Made by a program: the position numbers and the translations under genes. From Deltaproteobacteria bacterium (GTDB taxonomy: Bacteria > Myxococcota_A > JAADFL01), in assembly GCA_013152945.1 (NCBI GenBank), contig JAADFL010000163.1, forward strand, positions 1 to 27,231: a stretch of 27,231 bases of DNA, read 5' to 3'. Of this stretch, positions 7,483 to 14,857 are shown piece after piece (positions within the stretch are counted from its first letter, which is position 1; each line of letters begins with the position of its first letter). The notes below the pieces were generated by a model. It was not told the origin of the DNA and did not search any database. It saw nothing but the letters and a program-made list of their open reading frames with translations.

Positions 7483-9648
7483 ATGAAATACTTGAGGGTG
7501 ACAAGCTTGTTACTTGGTCTCTTTTTGACGGCGTGGTTTGTTGCGGCATGTTCCAGTGGCAGCACTTCGCCAAATGGTGACACCGATGTAGACACCGACA
7601 CCGACACTGATACAGACACAGACACCGATATCGACACGGACACAGACACGGACACGGATGCAGATACAGACACGGACACGGATGCAGATACGGACACGGA
7701 CACGGATGCAGATACGGATACGGACACGGATGCAGATACGGACACGGATACAGACATTGACACCGACACCGACACCGACGTTGACACCGACACCGACACT
7801 GACGTTGACACCGACACCGACACTGACGTTGACACCGACACCGACACCGACGTTGACACCGACACCGACACTGATGTTGACACCGACACCGACACTGATG
7901 TTGACACCGACACCGACACTGACGTTGACACCGACACCGACACAGACACCGATGTAGACACCGACACCGACACAGACACAGACACAGACACTGACACGAG
8001 CCAGGACTTCAGGGTCCTAAGCCTGACTCCAGGGGATGGTTCCCTGGATGTTCCCACTACTACCGACGTAGAGGTGGCGTTCAGCAAACCCGTGGATTTC
8101 AACAAGGATTTTTATGTGCTGCTCGCTCCGGCTCCCCCGAACGGCTATCCAACCCCCAATGTCAGCCAGGATTTAAAGACCTTTTCATGGAAAAACATGA
8201 CCCTGGCCGCTGATACACAATACGTGTTGATGGTGATACTGGCATACAGCCAGGATGGAGATACCCTGGCCCAGGCCGGGGAAGCCATATTCACAACCGG
8301 TTCAGCTTTGCCTGACACCAGCATTTCAGGCACTGTCCTGTATTTTCCGAATCCTGTTCCTGATTATTTCCCGACAGACTTGTCATCCGCTTCTGTCATC
8401 GCTGAAAGTGAACTCGGCATGCCTACGGCTGACAATACCTTTGGCTTGGGACCTGTATCATCTGAAGGAGCTTACTCCATAGACTACATCAAGCCGGGCC
8501 AGTACTTTTTATTCAGCGCCATGTCTGTGGCCGGGAACACATATTTTGGCATTCATGATGGGGATGGTGACGGAATTCCCTTCGAATCAACCGACAAGGT
8601 CGGTATTTCGAACGGCGAACACTTGAAGGAAAAGAACATCAAGTTGTTTCTCGATAGTTTCAGCCTGGTTGAAAACTCGCCGTTACAAGGACAGACCTCG
8701 GTACCAAAGGACATTACAGCGACTGTCAAGTTCAGTGCACGCATCGATGCGGCAGCGAGCAAGTTCTACCTGACCCCGGAGCCCGTGTCGCATTCGGAAC
8801 TAAAAAGCGCCCAGGACGGCTTCGGCGCCGAGATGGACCTGAAGTTGGCCGATAATACGAGCTATGCAGGCCTTATCGAGGACATTGTCGGTCAGGACGG
8901 CGGTTCCCTGGCCAATCCTACATTGGTTAGGTTCACCACCGGCAATGCGCTGCCCACCGGTGTTGTAGATGGAAAGGTGGAACTTGGCGGTGATGTCCCG
9001 TCTGTTATAATCGACGGTGAGATAATGGTTTACCTGGCCGAGGCCAGGCCGGCCTCGCCGAACGCGTCAATGGGTGAACTCGGCGTTGCAGGTTTCCAGG
9101 TACTGCCCAGTACAGGTGGTGATTTCAAGCTCGAAAACGTGCCTGCAGGCACGTACACACTGTTTGCCTTTGCCCGTTTAAAGTCGGGACAGGCTGCATC
9201 AGCGGCATTGGCGTACCTGGATGTGAATAATGACCAGGCATATACGGATGATGACCTGTTCGCCCTGGCCAAGGGAGAGCACAAGACAGTCAATATCACA
9301 CTGAATCCATGGGTGGGTACAGGTACTATTTCAGGCAAAGTGAGCCTGGATTCTGGTTTGTCGGGGCTGCTCGATTCTCCAATCGGAATAACCGTCATGA
9401 TTTCACTGGACCCGCTATCCATAGGCAAGACACCCAAGATAGTAGGGACCACTGTCATCAACAACGAGGACGGCTCTTTCACGGTAACCGGCCTTTTCCC
9501 TGGTGATTATTATGTGTCCGGCATCTATTTCTTCCAGGGAGGCGGTTCGGCTGTCGGTGCATATCCCTCATTGTTGAGTCAACAGAGTGTGACACTTGGT
9601 GAAGGCGGTAGCCTGAAGGACATCAACTTTACCATGTACAAATTATAG
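7483..9648 (+). CDS. DT-linker lipoprotein with Ig-like and carboxypeptidase-regulatory-like beta domains
   Basis: Predicted surface lipoprotein of 721 aa. Start ATG 7483 has GGAGG five bases upstream. The signal peptide ends in a canonical lipobox, VAAC (Cys23). Residues 33-172 are a 140-residue Asp-Thr linker. Residues about 176-290 resemble a bacterial Ig-like domain ([25 protein letters not shown], Big_5-type). A carboxypeptidase-regulatory-like beta sandwich follows (ISGTVLYFP to [10 protein letters not shown]). A second Ig-like domain starts near [18 protein letters not shown]. Two more regulatory-like sandwiches come next ([13 protein letters not shown] and [13 protein letters not shown]). 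No catalytic residues were recognised, so a structural or adhesive role is most likely. It stands alone between the PAD pair and a convergent tRNA gene, and shares an upstream motif with the PAD gene. Confidence 0.85.
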   Translation: MKYLRVTSLLLGLFLTAWFVAACSSGSTSPNGDTDVDTDTDTDTDTDTDIDTDTDTDTDADTDTDTDADTDTDTDADTDTDTDADTDTDTDIDTDTDTDVDTDTDTDVDTDTDTDVDTDTDTDVDTDTDTDVDTDTDTDVDTDTDTDVDTDTDTDTDVDTDTDTDTDTDTDTSQDFRVLSLTPGDGSLDVPTTTDVEVAFSKPVDFNKDFYVLLAPAPPNGYPTPNVSQDLKTFSWKNMTLAADTQYVLMVILAYSQDGDTLAQAGEAIFTTGSALPDTSISGTVLYFPNPVPDYFPTDLSSASVIAESELGMPTADNTFGLGPVSSEGAYSIDYIKPGQYFLFSAMSVAGNTYFGIHDGDGDGIPFESTDKVGISNGEHLKEKNIKLFLDSFSLVENSPLQGQTSVPKDITATVKFSARIDAAASKFYLTPEPVSHSELKSAQDGFGAEMDLKLADNTSYAGLIEDIVGQDGGSLANPTLVRFTTGNALPTGVVDGKVELGGDVPSVIIDGEIMVYLAEARPASPNASMGELGVAGFQVLPSTGGDFKLENVPAGTYTLFAFARLKSGQAASAALAYLDVNNDQAYTDDDLFALAKGEHKTVNITLNPWVGTGTISGKVSLDSGLSGLLDSPIGITVMISLDPLSIGKTPKIVGTTVINNEDGSFTVTGLFPGDYYVSGIYFFQGGGSAVGAYPSLLSQQSVTLGEGGSLKDINFTMYKL
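7579..7998 (+). repeat. Coding DT minisatellite with 24-base higher-order period
   Basis: The 140-residue Asp-Thr tract has a second period of eight residues: DTDTDTDA four to five times, then DTDTDTDV about eight times. At DNA level this is a 24-base unit such as GTTGACACCGACACCGAC plus ACTGAC, repeated nearly exactly between about 7780 and 7950. Ala blocks use GATGCAGATACG-type units; Val blocks use GACGTTGACACC-type units. Confidence 0.9.
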
Positions 9649-9670
9649 AGCAAACGGCTTAAAAGCCCCT

Positions 9671-9720
9671 GCCAATAAAATTTTCCGCATATTGCTGTTT
9701 ATCTTGCTGTTTTTATTGGC
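9671..9720. terminator. Possible terminator: 10-bp inverted repeat between convergent transcripts
   Basis: GCCAATAAAA (9671-9680) and its exact complement TTTTATTGGC (9711-9720) flank a 30-base loop containing TTGCTGTTT twice. It sits 22 bp after the stop of the beta-domain lipoprotein and on the tail side of the tRNA-Gln gene. The stem is AT-rich and the loop long, so terminator function is uncertain. Confidence 0.35.
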
Positions 9721-9857
9721 GTCCGGCTGATGTTGCTTCTCCTTGAAATGTTTGGGCATGCTTTTCCCATGACACGTGGGTTTGCAAAATGATCCTGCCT
9801 GGTTGAGGGATTTTTCCCTTTCGACTTGTTCCGGCTAACTAATGATGACTATGGCTT

Positions 9858-9931
9858 TGGCTGGGGGACAAGGATTCGAACCTTGACTTACGGGGCCAGA
9901 ACCCGCCGTCCTGCCATTAGACGATCCCCCA
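9858..9931 (-). tRNA. tRNA-Gln (anticodon CTG), CCA encoded
   Basis: The minus strand from 9931 folds as a full cloverleaf. The acceptor stem is TGGGGGA paired with TCCCCCA. The D arm is GTCT with GGAC. The anticodon stem is GCGGG with CCCGT (one G-T pair), around loop TTCTGGC with anticodon CTG. The T arm is CAAGG TTCGAAT CCTTG. The discriminator is G, and CCA is encoded at 9860-9858. The anticodon reads CAG codons. The 5' end is one base past the stop codon of the preceding gene, so the tRNA is probably cut from a longer mRNA. Confidence 0.95.
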
Positions 9932-9932
9932 G

Positions 9933-10364
9933 TTATTTTTTGTTGTTCTTATCGATCTTGCGGCCCTTCTTACCGGCGCCGATGGGTGTAACATTTTTCG
10001 GATCCGGATACGACTTGCGCTTGAGAATATAGATATGGACTACTCCCTTGTACTGGCTGATGTTGACTCCATTCCATCCATCCTTGGACACACTGTTCGA
10101 AATGTGGACGACCTTGGCCGCAGGGATGTTCATTACCTGTCTTATCCTCTTGCCGTGCCACTTGCCTTGTCTGCTGAAAAGCTTTCTGAAGAACTTGACG
10201 GTATGTCGCAGGTCGTACGGAGAAACGTACCTGTCCTCTGCCACCTTTTTCGAGCCCCTGGGCAACATGAGACCATATACCACCGGGTTGTCTGCAATTG
10301 CCGTTCGGGGCAGCGCCGCCATGATCAAGGAAACAACAACTATGGACTTTCCAAAGAGCATCAT
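9933..10364 (-). CDS. Small secreted protein of unknown function
   Basis: A 143-aa product with a clear signal peptide: MMLFGKSIVVVSLIMAALPR, then TAIADN, predicted to be cut after AIA (about residue 24). The mature protein is basic, with an Arg/Lys-rich centre (KFFRKLFSRQGKWHGKRIRQ) and a Lys-rich tail (GKKGRKIDKNNKK). I do not recognise a family. No good Shine-Dalgarno precedes ATG 10364, which lowers confidence in the exact start; a second ATG follows immediately. It lies 38 bp after the CPBP protease gene on the same strand and ends one base before the tRNA-Gln gene, so all three are probably co-transcribed. Confidence 0.65.
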   Translation of the reverse strand: MMLFGKSIVVVSLIMAALPRTAIADNPVVYGLMLPRGSKKVAEDRYVSPYDLRHTVKFFRKLFSRQGKWHGKRIRQVMNIPAAKVVHISNSVSKDGWNGVNISQYKGVVHIYILKRKSYPDPKNVTPIGAGKKGRKIDKNNKK

Positions 10365-10402
10365 GGTGAAAGTAGATAACTTCGGATGATGGCCATGTCA
10401 AG

Positions 10403-11155
10403 TCAAAACATCAGGTGATGCAACCTGCCGGCGGCAAAAAGCGCGGCAATGTCCATGGACAGGGCGACCATGCCATGTATCAAGGCACAGTACAAAACCG
10501 ACCTTGTCCGCAGGGCGAGAATGCCCAGGGCCACACCTGCTATGATCGAAGCAAATGCCTCCGGCTGTGGTTTGCCAACGTGGAGGAGGGCGAACGGAAC
10601 GGTTTGGACAAGTACGGCGTACGTTCCGCCGATTGCCTCTTCCAGGGAAAACAGCATGAATCCGCGAAAAAAGAACTCCCATGCAAAGAAATAGCCCATG
10701 TAAGCAGACTCATAGATTAGAAATTCCAGGGGGCCGGAGCCTGCATTACTGCACAAGGGGTACTTATGTTGAAAAGATGGCAACTGGGCTGCCGCCGTTA
10801 CAATGGGAAGCATTACCATGATAGAGATTGCCGATATTATTAGGCCTTGTTTCCAATTGCCCAAGGAAAGGCCCAACCCGGAAATCGGTCGGCCTGTCAT
10901 GAGCTTCCATGAAAGTAAGGGAATTAAAGCCAGCAGAAGCAGTGTGCTGGTGTACCAATAGATGTATGGAAAAATAGGTACGAAGCGACCGCGGACCGGG
11001 AAAAGACCGTACAGGTTTGTACGAAAGAAGCTGGTGCTGCCGTAATATTCATATGCCAGCAGGAAAAATGCTCCTCCAACCAGGGCGAGCATGGCCCTTG
11101 AATCGGTCTTTTTCAATTCCCTGAATGCTTCTCCTATGGTTTTTGTGATATTCAT
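10403..11155 (-). CDS. CPBP-family (CAAX/Rce1-type) glutamic intramembrane protease
   Basis: A 250-aa integral membrane protein with about seven hydrophobic segments. Motif 1 is WEFFFRG (E160, R164), motif 2 is FALLH (F188, H192) and motif 3 is HGMVA (H227), the CPBP/Abi signature. Two positions deviate: the first Glu of the usual EExxxR is Trp159, and the residue four after His227 is Ala where Asn or Asp is common. Activity is therefore not assured. Start ATG 11155 has no convincing Shine-Dalgarno. It is divergent from a matrixin protease whose C-terminus resembles a MYXO-CTERM signal. Sorting enzymes for such Cys-containing signals (myxosortases) belong to this family, so a sorting role is a reasonable inference, not a demonstrated one. 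Confidence 0.85.
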   Translation of the reverse strand: MNITKTIGEAFRELKKTDSRAMLALVGGAFFLLAYEYYGSTSFFRTNLYGLFPVRGRFVPIFPYIYWYTSTLLLLALIPLLSWKLMTGRPISGLGLSLGNWKQGLIISAISIMVMLPIVTAAAQLPSFQHKYPLCSNAGSGPLEFLIYESAYMGYFFAWEFFFRGFMLFSLEEAIGGTYAVLVQTVPFALLHVGKPQPEAFASIIAGVALGILALRTRSVLYCALIHGMVALSMDIAALFAAGRLHHLMF

Positions 11156-11413
11156 GCGGTTTTTATAATGTTCATATTTTTATGGTTTTGTAAAAAGCCG
11201 GGAGAGGTCTTGTCGAATAATTCAGGCCTTTTATTCAAAATCGCCAAGCTCCGGGCTTTATGCTCCGTTTTTACGAAGCTGTCCTATGTCGGCCAAGTAT
11301 ATGTTATCGAAAGCATCCGGGGCAAGGAGCTTGTCGGGTTACATCATGTTGGTAACGCATTCGATTGACAGGCCCGGACCATAAGGGCTAGGTTTCATTA
11401 CATGGAGAAGAGC

Positions 11414-12166
11414 ATGCGCCTGTCTTTTATCATTTTGTGGTCGTTGTGCCCGTTCTTCCTTTTGTCCTGGACCCAGGAGCGGGTTAACGGCGATTCAGGA
11501 GCCGGTCTGCATTGGTGTACCTCGAGAGTAAACATTTGGCTGAATGAAGACGGGAGTTCCAAGATATCAGGCGGAAAGGATCTGGATGCATTACGCACAG
11601 CAATGGATGTATGGAACTCTGTGGAATGCAACCACCCAGAGCTGGTAGAGGTTGGGCTTACACAGGACCGCGACAAGCACGGCAAAGGTACCCCGGCCAG
11701 GAACTTCATAGTCTGGCGGACCAGGGACGAATGGGAACAGGCTGGATATTCCTTTTCAGCGCTTGCCATGACAACACTGTGGTACGATCCTGGTTCCGGC
11801 AGGGTGTACAAGGGCACAATGGAGTTCAATGATACACAGAATTGGAGCGTTGGTACGCCTGTAACAGGGACCGATGTCTGGAACACGGCGTCACACGAGT
11901 TCGGCCACTTCATCGGCATGGATCACAGCAAGGATCCCAACGCGACAATGTATCCGTACACAGGCGGACATGACATGGTCAAGCGTGACCTGAATAATGA
12001 TGATATCAACGGAATTTGTTCCATTTACAGCAAACCATACAAGGATTGCTCGGACAACGGGTGTGGTTGCACAAATGGCTCCGGCTCAATAAGCATGGGA
12101 ATGGTGGCGCTGTTGCTTTTAATCCTCCTTGTTTTTGTATTGAGATCGAAGGCAGGTGAATATTGA
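11414..12166 (+). CDS. Matrixin-type zinc metalloprotease with MYXO-CTERM-like tail
   Basis: Secreted M10-like protease, about 250 aa. I prefer ATG 11414 because GGAG lies six bases upstream and the leader then reads MRLSFIILWSLCPFFLLSW; ATG 11402 in the same frame is possible. The zinc motif HEFGHFIGMDH (HExxHxxGxxH) is at about residues 161-171, followed by ATMYPY, a plausible Met-turn. A late segment DLNNDDINGICSIY is typical of matrixins. The C-terminus is tripartite: CSDNGCGC, then a membrane helix (MGMVALLLLILLVFVL), then RSK. This matches the layout of MYXO-CTERM sorting signals, which suggests cleavage and surface anchoring at the Cys. The stop overlaps the start of the methyltransferase gene by four bases. 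Substrate unknown. Confidence 0.88.
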   Translation: MRLSFIILWSLCPFFLLSWTQERVNGDSGAGLHWCTSRVNIWLNEDGSSKISGGKDLDALRTAMDVWNSVECNHPELVEVGLTQDRDKHGKGTPARNFIVWRTRDEWEQAGYSFSALAMTTLWYDPGSGRVYKGTMEFNDTQNWSVGTPVTGTDVWNTASHEFGHFIGMDHSKDPNATMYPYTGGHDMVKRDLNNDDINGICSIYSKPYKDCSDNGCGCTNGSGSISMGMVALLLLILLVFVLRSKAGEY

Positions 12167-12888
12167 GAGACTTTAGTCGATTCGAAGCGATGGCGGATCT
12201 GTACGACAGGAATTACCGGCATGCGGTTCCGTTTTACGATGAGTTGCACCAGATATTGGCTACGACCATCGGACACGTTTTATCAAGGCAGGCGCTCGTT
12301 TTGGATTTGGGTTGCGGGACCGGTGAAATAGGCAGGAGAAGCCTCACCCTGGTGCCAGAGGCAAGCTGGGTGCTGGTGGATGGTTCAGAAGCCATGTTGA
12401 GACGGGCAAGGGCCATTCTCATGGGCAGGGTGCGGGATGCACTTGTAGGCGATTTCACCGGCCGGGATATCTGGTCCCAGTTAAAAAACCTGGATGCGGT
12501 TGTATCCTCGTTTGCCTTTCATGCCATAGACGATAATGAGAAGAGATTGGTCATGGAAAATGTCGCCAATGCACTGAAACCCGGCGGCATTTTCCTGATC
12601 GGCGACCTGGTCAAGGTAAAGGGAAACACCGAGGCCATGATTTACAAGAGTTTGGTAAAAGAAAACATGGATAGGAGCTTGAAAGAGGGGTTGCTGGAAC
12701 CGGCGTTTTTCGAAAAAGAATTTCATCGAAAAGAAGGGGATTCTTGGGAGGAAATGCCTGCAGGCCTGGAAGAGCAATTGGAGTGGATATCCAGGGCCGG
12801 GTTGGAACCTGTCCTCATATGGAAATATCTCGGCGTGGCGCTTTTCGGGGGCGTGGCGCGGGAATCCACAGCACAACGGAGTAATTAG
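12163..12888 (+). CDS. Class I SAM-dependent methyltransferase
   Basis: Cytoplasmic methyltransferase of 241 aa. Start is TTG 12163, overlapping the TGA of the protease gene (TTGA), with AGGTG four bases upstream. The Rossmann motif I VLDLGCGTG is at residues 46-54, the acidic end of strand two is VLVDGSE, and the motif IV-like segment is VVSSFAFHAID. KPGGIFLIGDLV is the usual post-motif strand. The sequence resembles small-molecule or ubiquinone/menaquinone-type methyltransferases, but the acceptor cannot be identified. It is placed between a secreted protease and a glutaredoxin-like lipoprotein in one operon with near-zero spacing; no functional link is obvious. Confidence 0.88.
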   Translation: MRDFSRFEAMADLYDRNYRHAVPFYDELHQILATTIGHVLSRQALVLDLGCGTGEIGRRSLTLVPEASWVLVDGSEAMLRRARAILMGRVRDALVGDFTGRDIWSQLKNLDAVVSSFAFHAIDDNEKRLVMENVANALKPGGIFLIGDLVKVKGNTEAMIYKSLVKENMDRSLKEGLLEPAFFEKEFHRKEGDSWEEMPAGLEEQLEWISRAGLEPVLIWKYLGVALFGGVARESTAQRSN

Positions 12889-12893
12889 AGGGG

Positions 12894-13709
12894 ATGAGGA
12901 GACTCGTTCTTTCAACTCTCTTTTTTGGGGCGAACATATATTTTGCCGTATTTGTGTTTCCCTGCCTGGCGGGATGCCAGAAGATTGGAGAAGAGATCGG
13001 GACAAAGGCGGCTCAAAATATACATGACATGTTTTCTTCAAGCCATGACAAGAGAGGCCGGGGAAAGGATGAAGGAGCCACAAAGGCTGAAGGAGATAAT
13101 GTATCCAAGGCGCAGTCATTACATGACCGGCATGGTTCGGCGGTCCGGGCCCCGGTTAATGGTGTGGAATCAAGGGCATTTCATGAGAAAAAGGGGCGAA
13201 AAAAGAGAGGCCGCAGGGGATTGCCGGCCGTGTACGTGGATTCGAAGGGAAAGATTGTTCGAGTCGACTCTGTGGACAAGGTTCCGAAGAGATTCAGGAG
13301 AACAATGATTGTTATGGGCTCACGCCTTCCCGATACCAAGGGGAAGAAAAGAGTCAAGGCCGGGCATGCCAAGGAAAAAAAGGGAACTCTTGAAAGGCAA
13401 TTGGACAAGGTCATATCCATCTGGAAGAACGCTGTCTCTGATAATTCAAAAAACATGGACAGGAAAAAACAGCGTAAGGGCAACAAGGTGATTATGTACC
13501 AGACATCCTGGTGCCCTGCTTGCCGGGCAGCCAGGAGTTACATGGACAAGCAAGGTATAGATTACACCACCAGGAACGTCGAGAGTGATGCTGTTGCAAG
13601 GAAGGAGTTCAGGAAGTACGGGGGCAGGGCCGTTCCTCTTCTGGTCGTGAACGGCAAGGTGATTAAAGGGTTTGATCCCAATGCATTGGAAAAGGCTTTG
13701 AAAAAATAG
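12894..13709 (+). CDS. Lipoprotein with C-terminal glutaredoxin domain
   Basis: Predicted envelope thiol-disulfide protein of 271 aa. The signal peptide ends in a canonical lipobox LAGC (Cys28). Residues about 30-190 are a hydrophilic, Lys/Arg-rich region with little recognisable structure, including a segment (LPAVYVDSKGKIVRVDSVDKVP) that may be a small beta unit. Residues about 195-271 are a glutaredoxin-like domain: strand VIMYQTSW, active site CPAC (C207, C210), and the cis-Pro loop AVPLLVVNG. The active site differs from the classic CPYC. It starts five bases after the methyltransferase stop, so it is the third gene of the operon. A role in redox control of Cys-rich envelope proteins is possible, as several are encoded nearby, but is inference. 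Confidence 0.85.
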   Translation: MRRLVLSTLFFGANIYFAVFVFPCLAGCQKIGEEIGTKAAQNIHDMFSSSHDKRGRGKDEGATKAEGDNVSKAQSLHDRHGSAVRAPVNGVESRAFHEKKGRKKRGRRGLPAVYVDSKGKIVRVDSVDKVPKRFRRTMIVMGSRLPDTKGKKRVKAGHAKEKKGTLERQLDKVISIWKNAVSDNSKNMDRKKQRKGNKVIMYQTSWCPACRAARSYMDKQGIDYTTRNVESDAVARKEFRKYGGRAVPLLVVNGKVIKGFDPNALEKALKK

Positions 13710-13780
13710 GGGATGGGCTAAGCGCCAATGATATCAAGAAGTAAGAACCCTCCGTCCCCGTTTGTGGTGCCCGTTTGTTC

Positions 13781-14152
13781 TCAACCTCCGGCCACCATGG
13801 CCAAGTGCTGACTGGTGATGATCATCATTGTGATCAAATAGGCCAACTGGACGACCGCCAGCCCGGTTACCAGGAATAGAGGCCACCACCTGGAACGAAA
13901 ACGCCAGACCACGAACGCCAGGCCGGCCAGCACGATCGCCCAGAGGGGAAACCAGAAGAAAGGGTCGTTTTGGAGGCTGCTTCCCGAGTTCCAGAACCCG
14001 TGCAGGATTTCGGGCACCTCGAATTTCTGGCCGTGATCCAGGTACCAGTCGACCGTCGCGGGCACGTAGAACAAGAAGACCCATGCGGAGAACAGTTGCA
14101 CACCCGAAAGGAATGCATAGCCGATCCAGTTGATGCGTTTCTGCCCGGACAT
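13781..14152 (-). CDS. Small membrane protein, three predicted helices
   Basis: A 123-aa hydrophobic protein starting at ATG 14152, with AAGGA four bases upstream. Helices are at about residues 10-32 (WIGYAFLSGVQLFSAWVFLFYV), 66-84 (FFWFPLWAIVLAGLAFVVW) and 88-112 (WWPLFLVTGLAVVQLAYLITMMI). The loop between helices one and two (TVDWYLDHGQKFEVPEILHG) is polar and probably outside. I do not recognise a family. It is convergent with the protease operon, with 71 bp between stops, and borders the repeat-rich region on its upstream side. Judged real from hydrophobic periodicity and the ribosome site. Confidence 0.65.
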   Translation of the reverse strand: MSGQKRINWIGYAFLSGVQLFSAWVFLFYVPATVDWYLDHGQKFEVPEILHGFWNSGSSLQNDPFFWFPLWAIVLAGLAFVVWRFRSRWWPLFLVTGLAVVQLAYLITMMIITSQHLAMVAGG

Positions 14153-14379
14153 TTTATCCTTGCTTCCTGTTCGGCATCAGCCTGCCTGTGCCGATTCATC
14201 ACATCGTTCCAGGTAACAAGTCACATGCGAGCCGCCTGACCGGCACCGGTTTTCAACAGGGGATGATCTATCAAACCGGGCGGTTTAGTGCAAAGGTTTT
14301 TCCTGGGCACTGTGGTAGCCGAATTAAAATGTCAGTAGGAAGGGGATTCGTCCCATTCGGATTCAGGCTGTTCGCAATA

Positions 14380-14430
14380 ATTCCAGGGGCGTTGCCCCTG
14401 TCTGACATATTACGCCCTTTCAGGGCTTAA
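14380..14430 (+). repeat. Two-hairpin REP-like repeat, copy 1
   Basis: Hairpin A is CAGGGGC-GTT-GCCCCTG (14384-14400); hairpin B is GCCCT-TTC-AGGGC (14414-14426), joined by a short AT-rich spacer. The order ATTCC, hairpin A, spacer, hairpin B, CTT is repeated in the opposite orientation at 14533-14583. Confidence 0.7.
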
Positions 14431-14532
14431 TTGGTGCCAGGCATTCAAAGCATCCGGCCGTACATCCCGCATCATAGGGACATCGTCCTTTATTGAATCA
14501 TTCCCAATTAAATCAAATAAAATCAATTCCCC

Positions 14533-14583
14533 AAAAGCCCCAAAGGGGCGAAATAAAATAGCCTGGGGCAACGCCCCAGGAAT
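14533..14583 (-). repeat. Two-hairpin REP-like repeat, copy 2 (inverted)
   Basis: On the minus strand: ATTCC, hairpin A CCTGGGGC-GTT-GCCCCAGG (14562-14580), AT-rich spacer, hairpin B GCCCC-TTT-GGGGC (14537-14549). Stems are longer and cleaner than in copy 1. Differences between copies often fall on both sides of a stem, which keeps the pairing. Confidence 0.7.
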
Positions 14584-14708
14584 CATTGGTACCAAACGAT
14601 CCCCGTCACCCGCTCTGCGGGAGAGGGGGACAAAAGGGGGTGAGGGCGGTGGAAAGCCGGCCTGGTCCAGGAGATAAAAATACAAATTATTAGGATTGGA
14701 TCTCGCAC

Positions 14709-14728
14709 GGGTGGTTCGCGAACCGCCC
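14709..14728. repeat. 20-bp palindrome
   Basis: GGGTGGTTCGCGAACCGCCC is self-complementary except for one position that would be a G-T pair in RNA. It stands alone in non-coding DNA 130 bp past the end of the downstream lipoprotein gene. It could be a dispersed repeat or a protein-binding site. Confidence 0.55.
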
Positions 14729-14857
14729 CTAGTTCATGAAATAACAGCATATTTTAGGTACCCTGAAAATCAACCTGGGTGGGGAGGGCCGGAAATACTT
14801 ACTTAAATACAAACTACTTGTTCGTTTCCAGGTTTTAACACAACCAACAATAAATTT

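Larger units (their letters stand above)
14153..14857. other. 705-bp gene-free region rich in palindromic repeats
   Basis: No open frame here has a ribosome site or a plausible protein. The stretch contains an inverted pair of two-hairpin repeats (14380-14430 and 14533-14583), a GC-rich repeat around CCCGCTCTGCGGG (about 14609-14621) with following GAGAGGGGG, and a 20-bp palindrome at 14709-14728. It looks like an accumulation site for dispersed intergenic repeats between two genes that both read leftward. Confidence 0.7.

Noticed and set aside
7780-7950. Regular 24-base repeats that could be mistaken for a CRISPR array
   Set aside because: There are no unique spacers; the repeats are contiguous, in frame and code for DTDTDTDV.
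9970-10401. An alternative 143-aa minus-strand frame overlapping the small secreted protein
   Set aside because: It has no signal peptide, and its composition is typical of an out-of-frame read; the other frame has a clean leader.
11168-11368. A 66-aa open frame between the CPBP and matrixin genes
   Set aside because: No Shine-Dalgarno and no recognisable pattern; probably chance.
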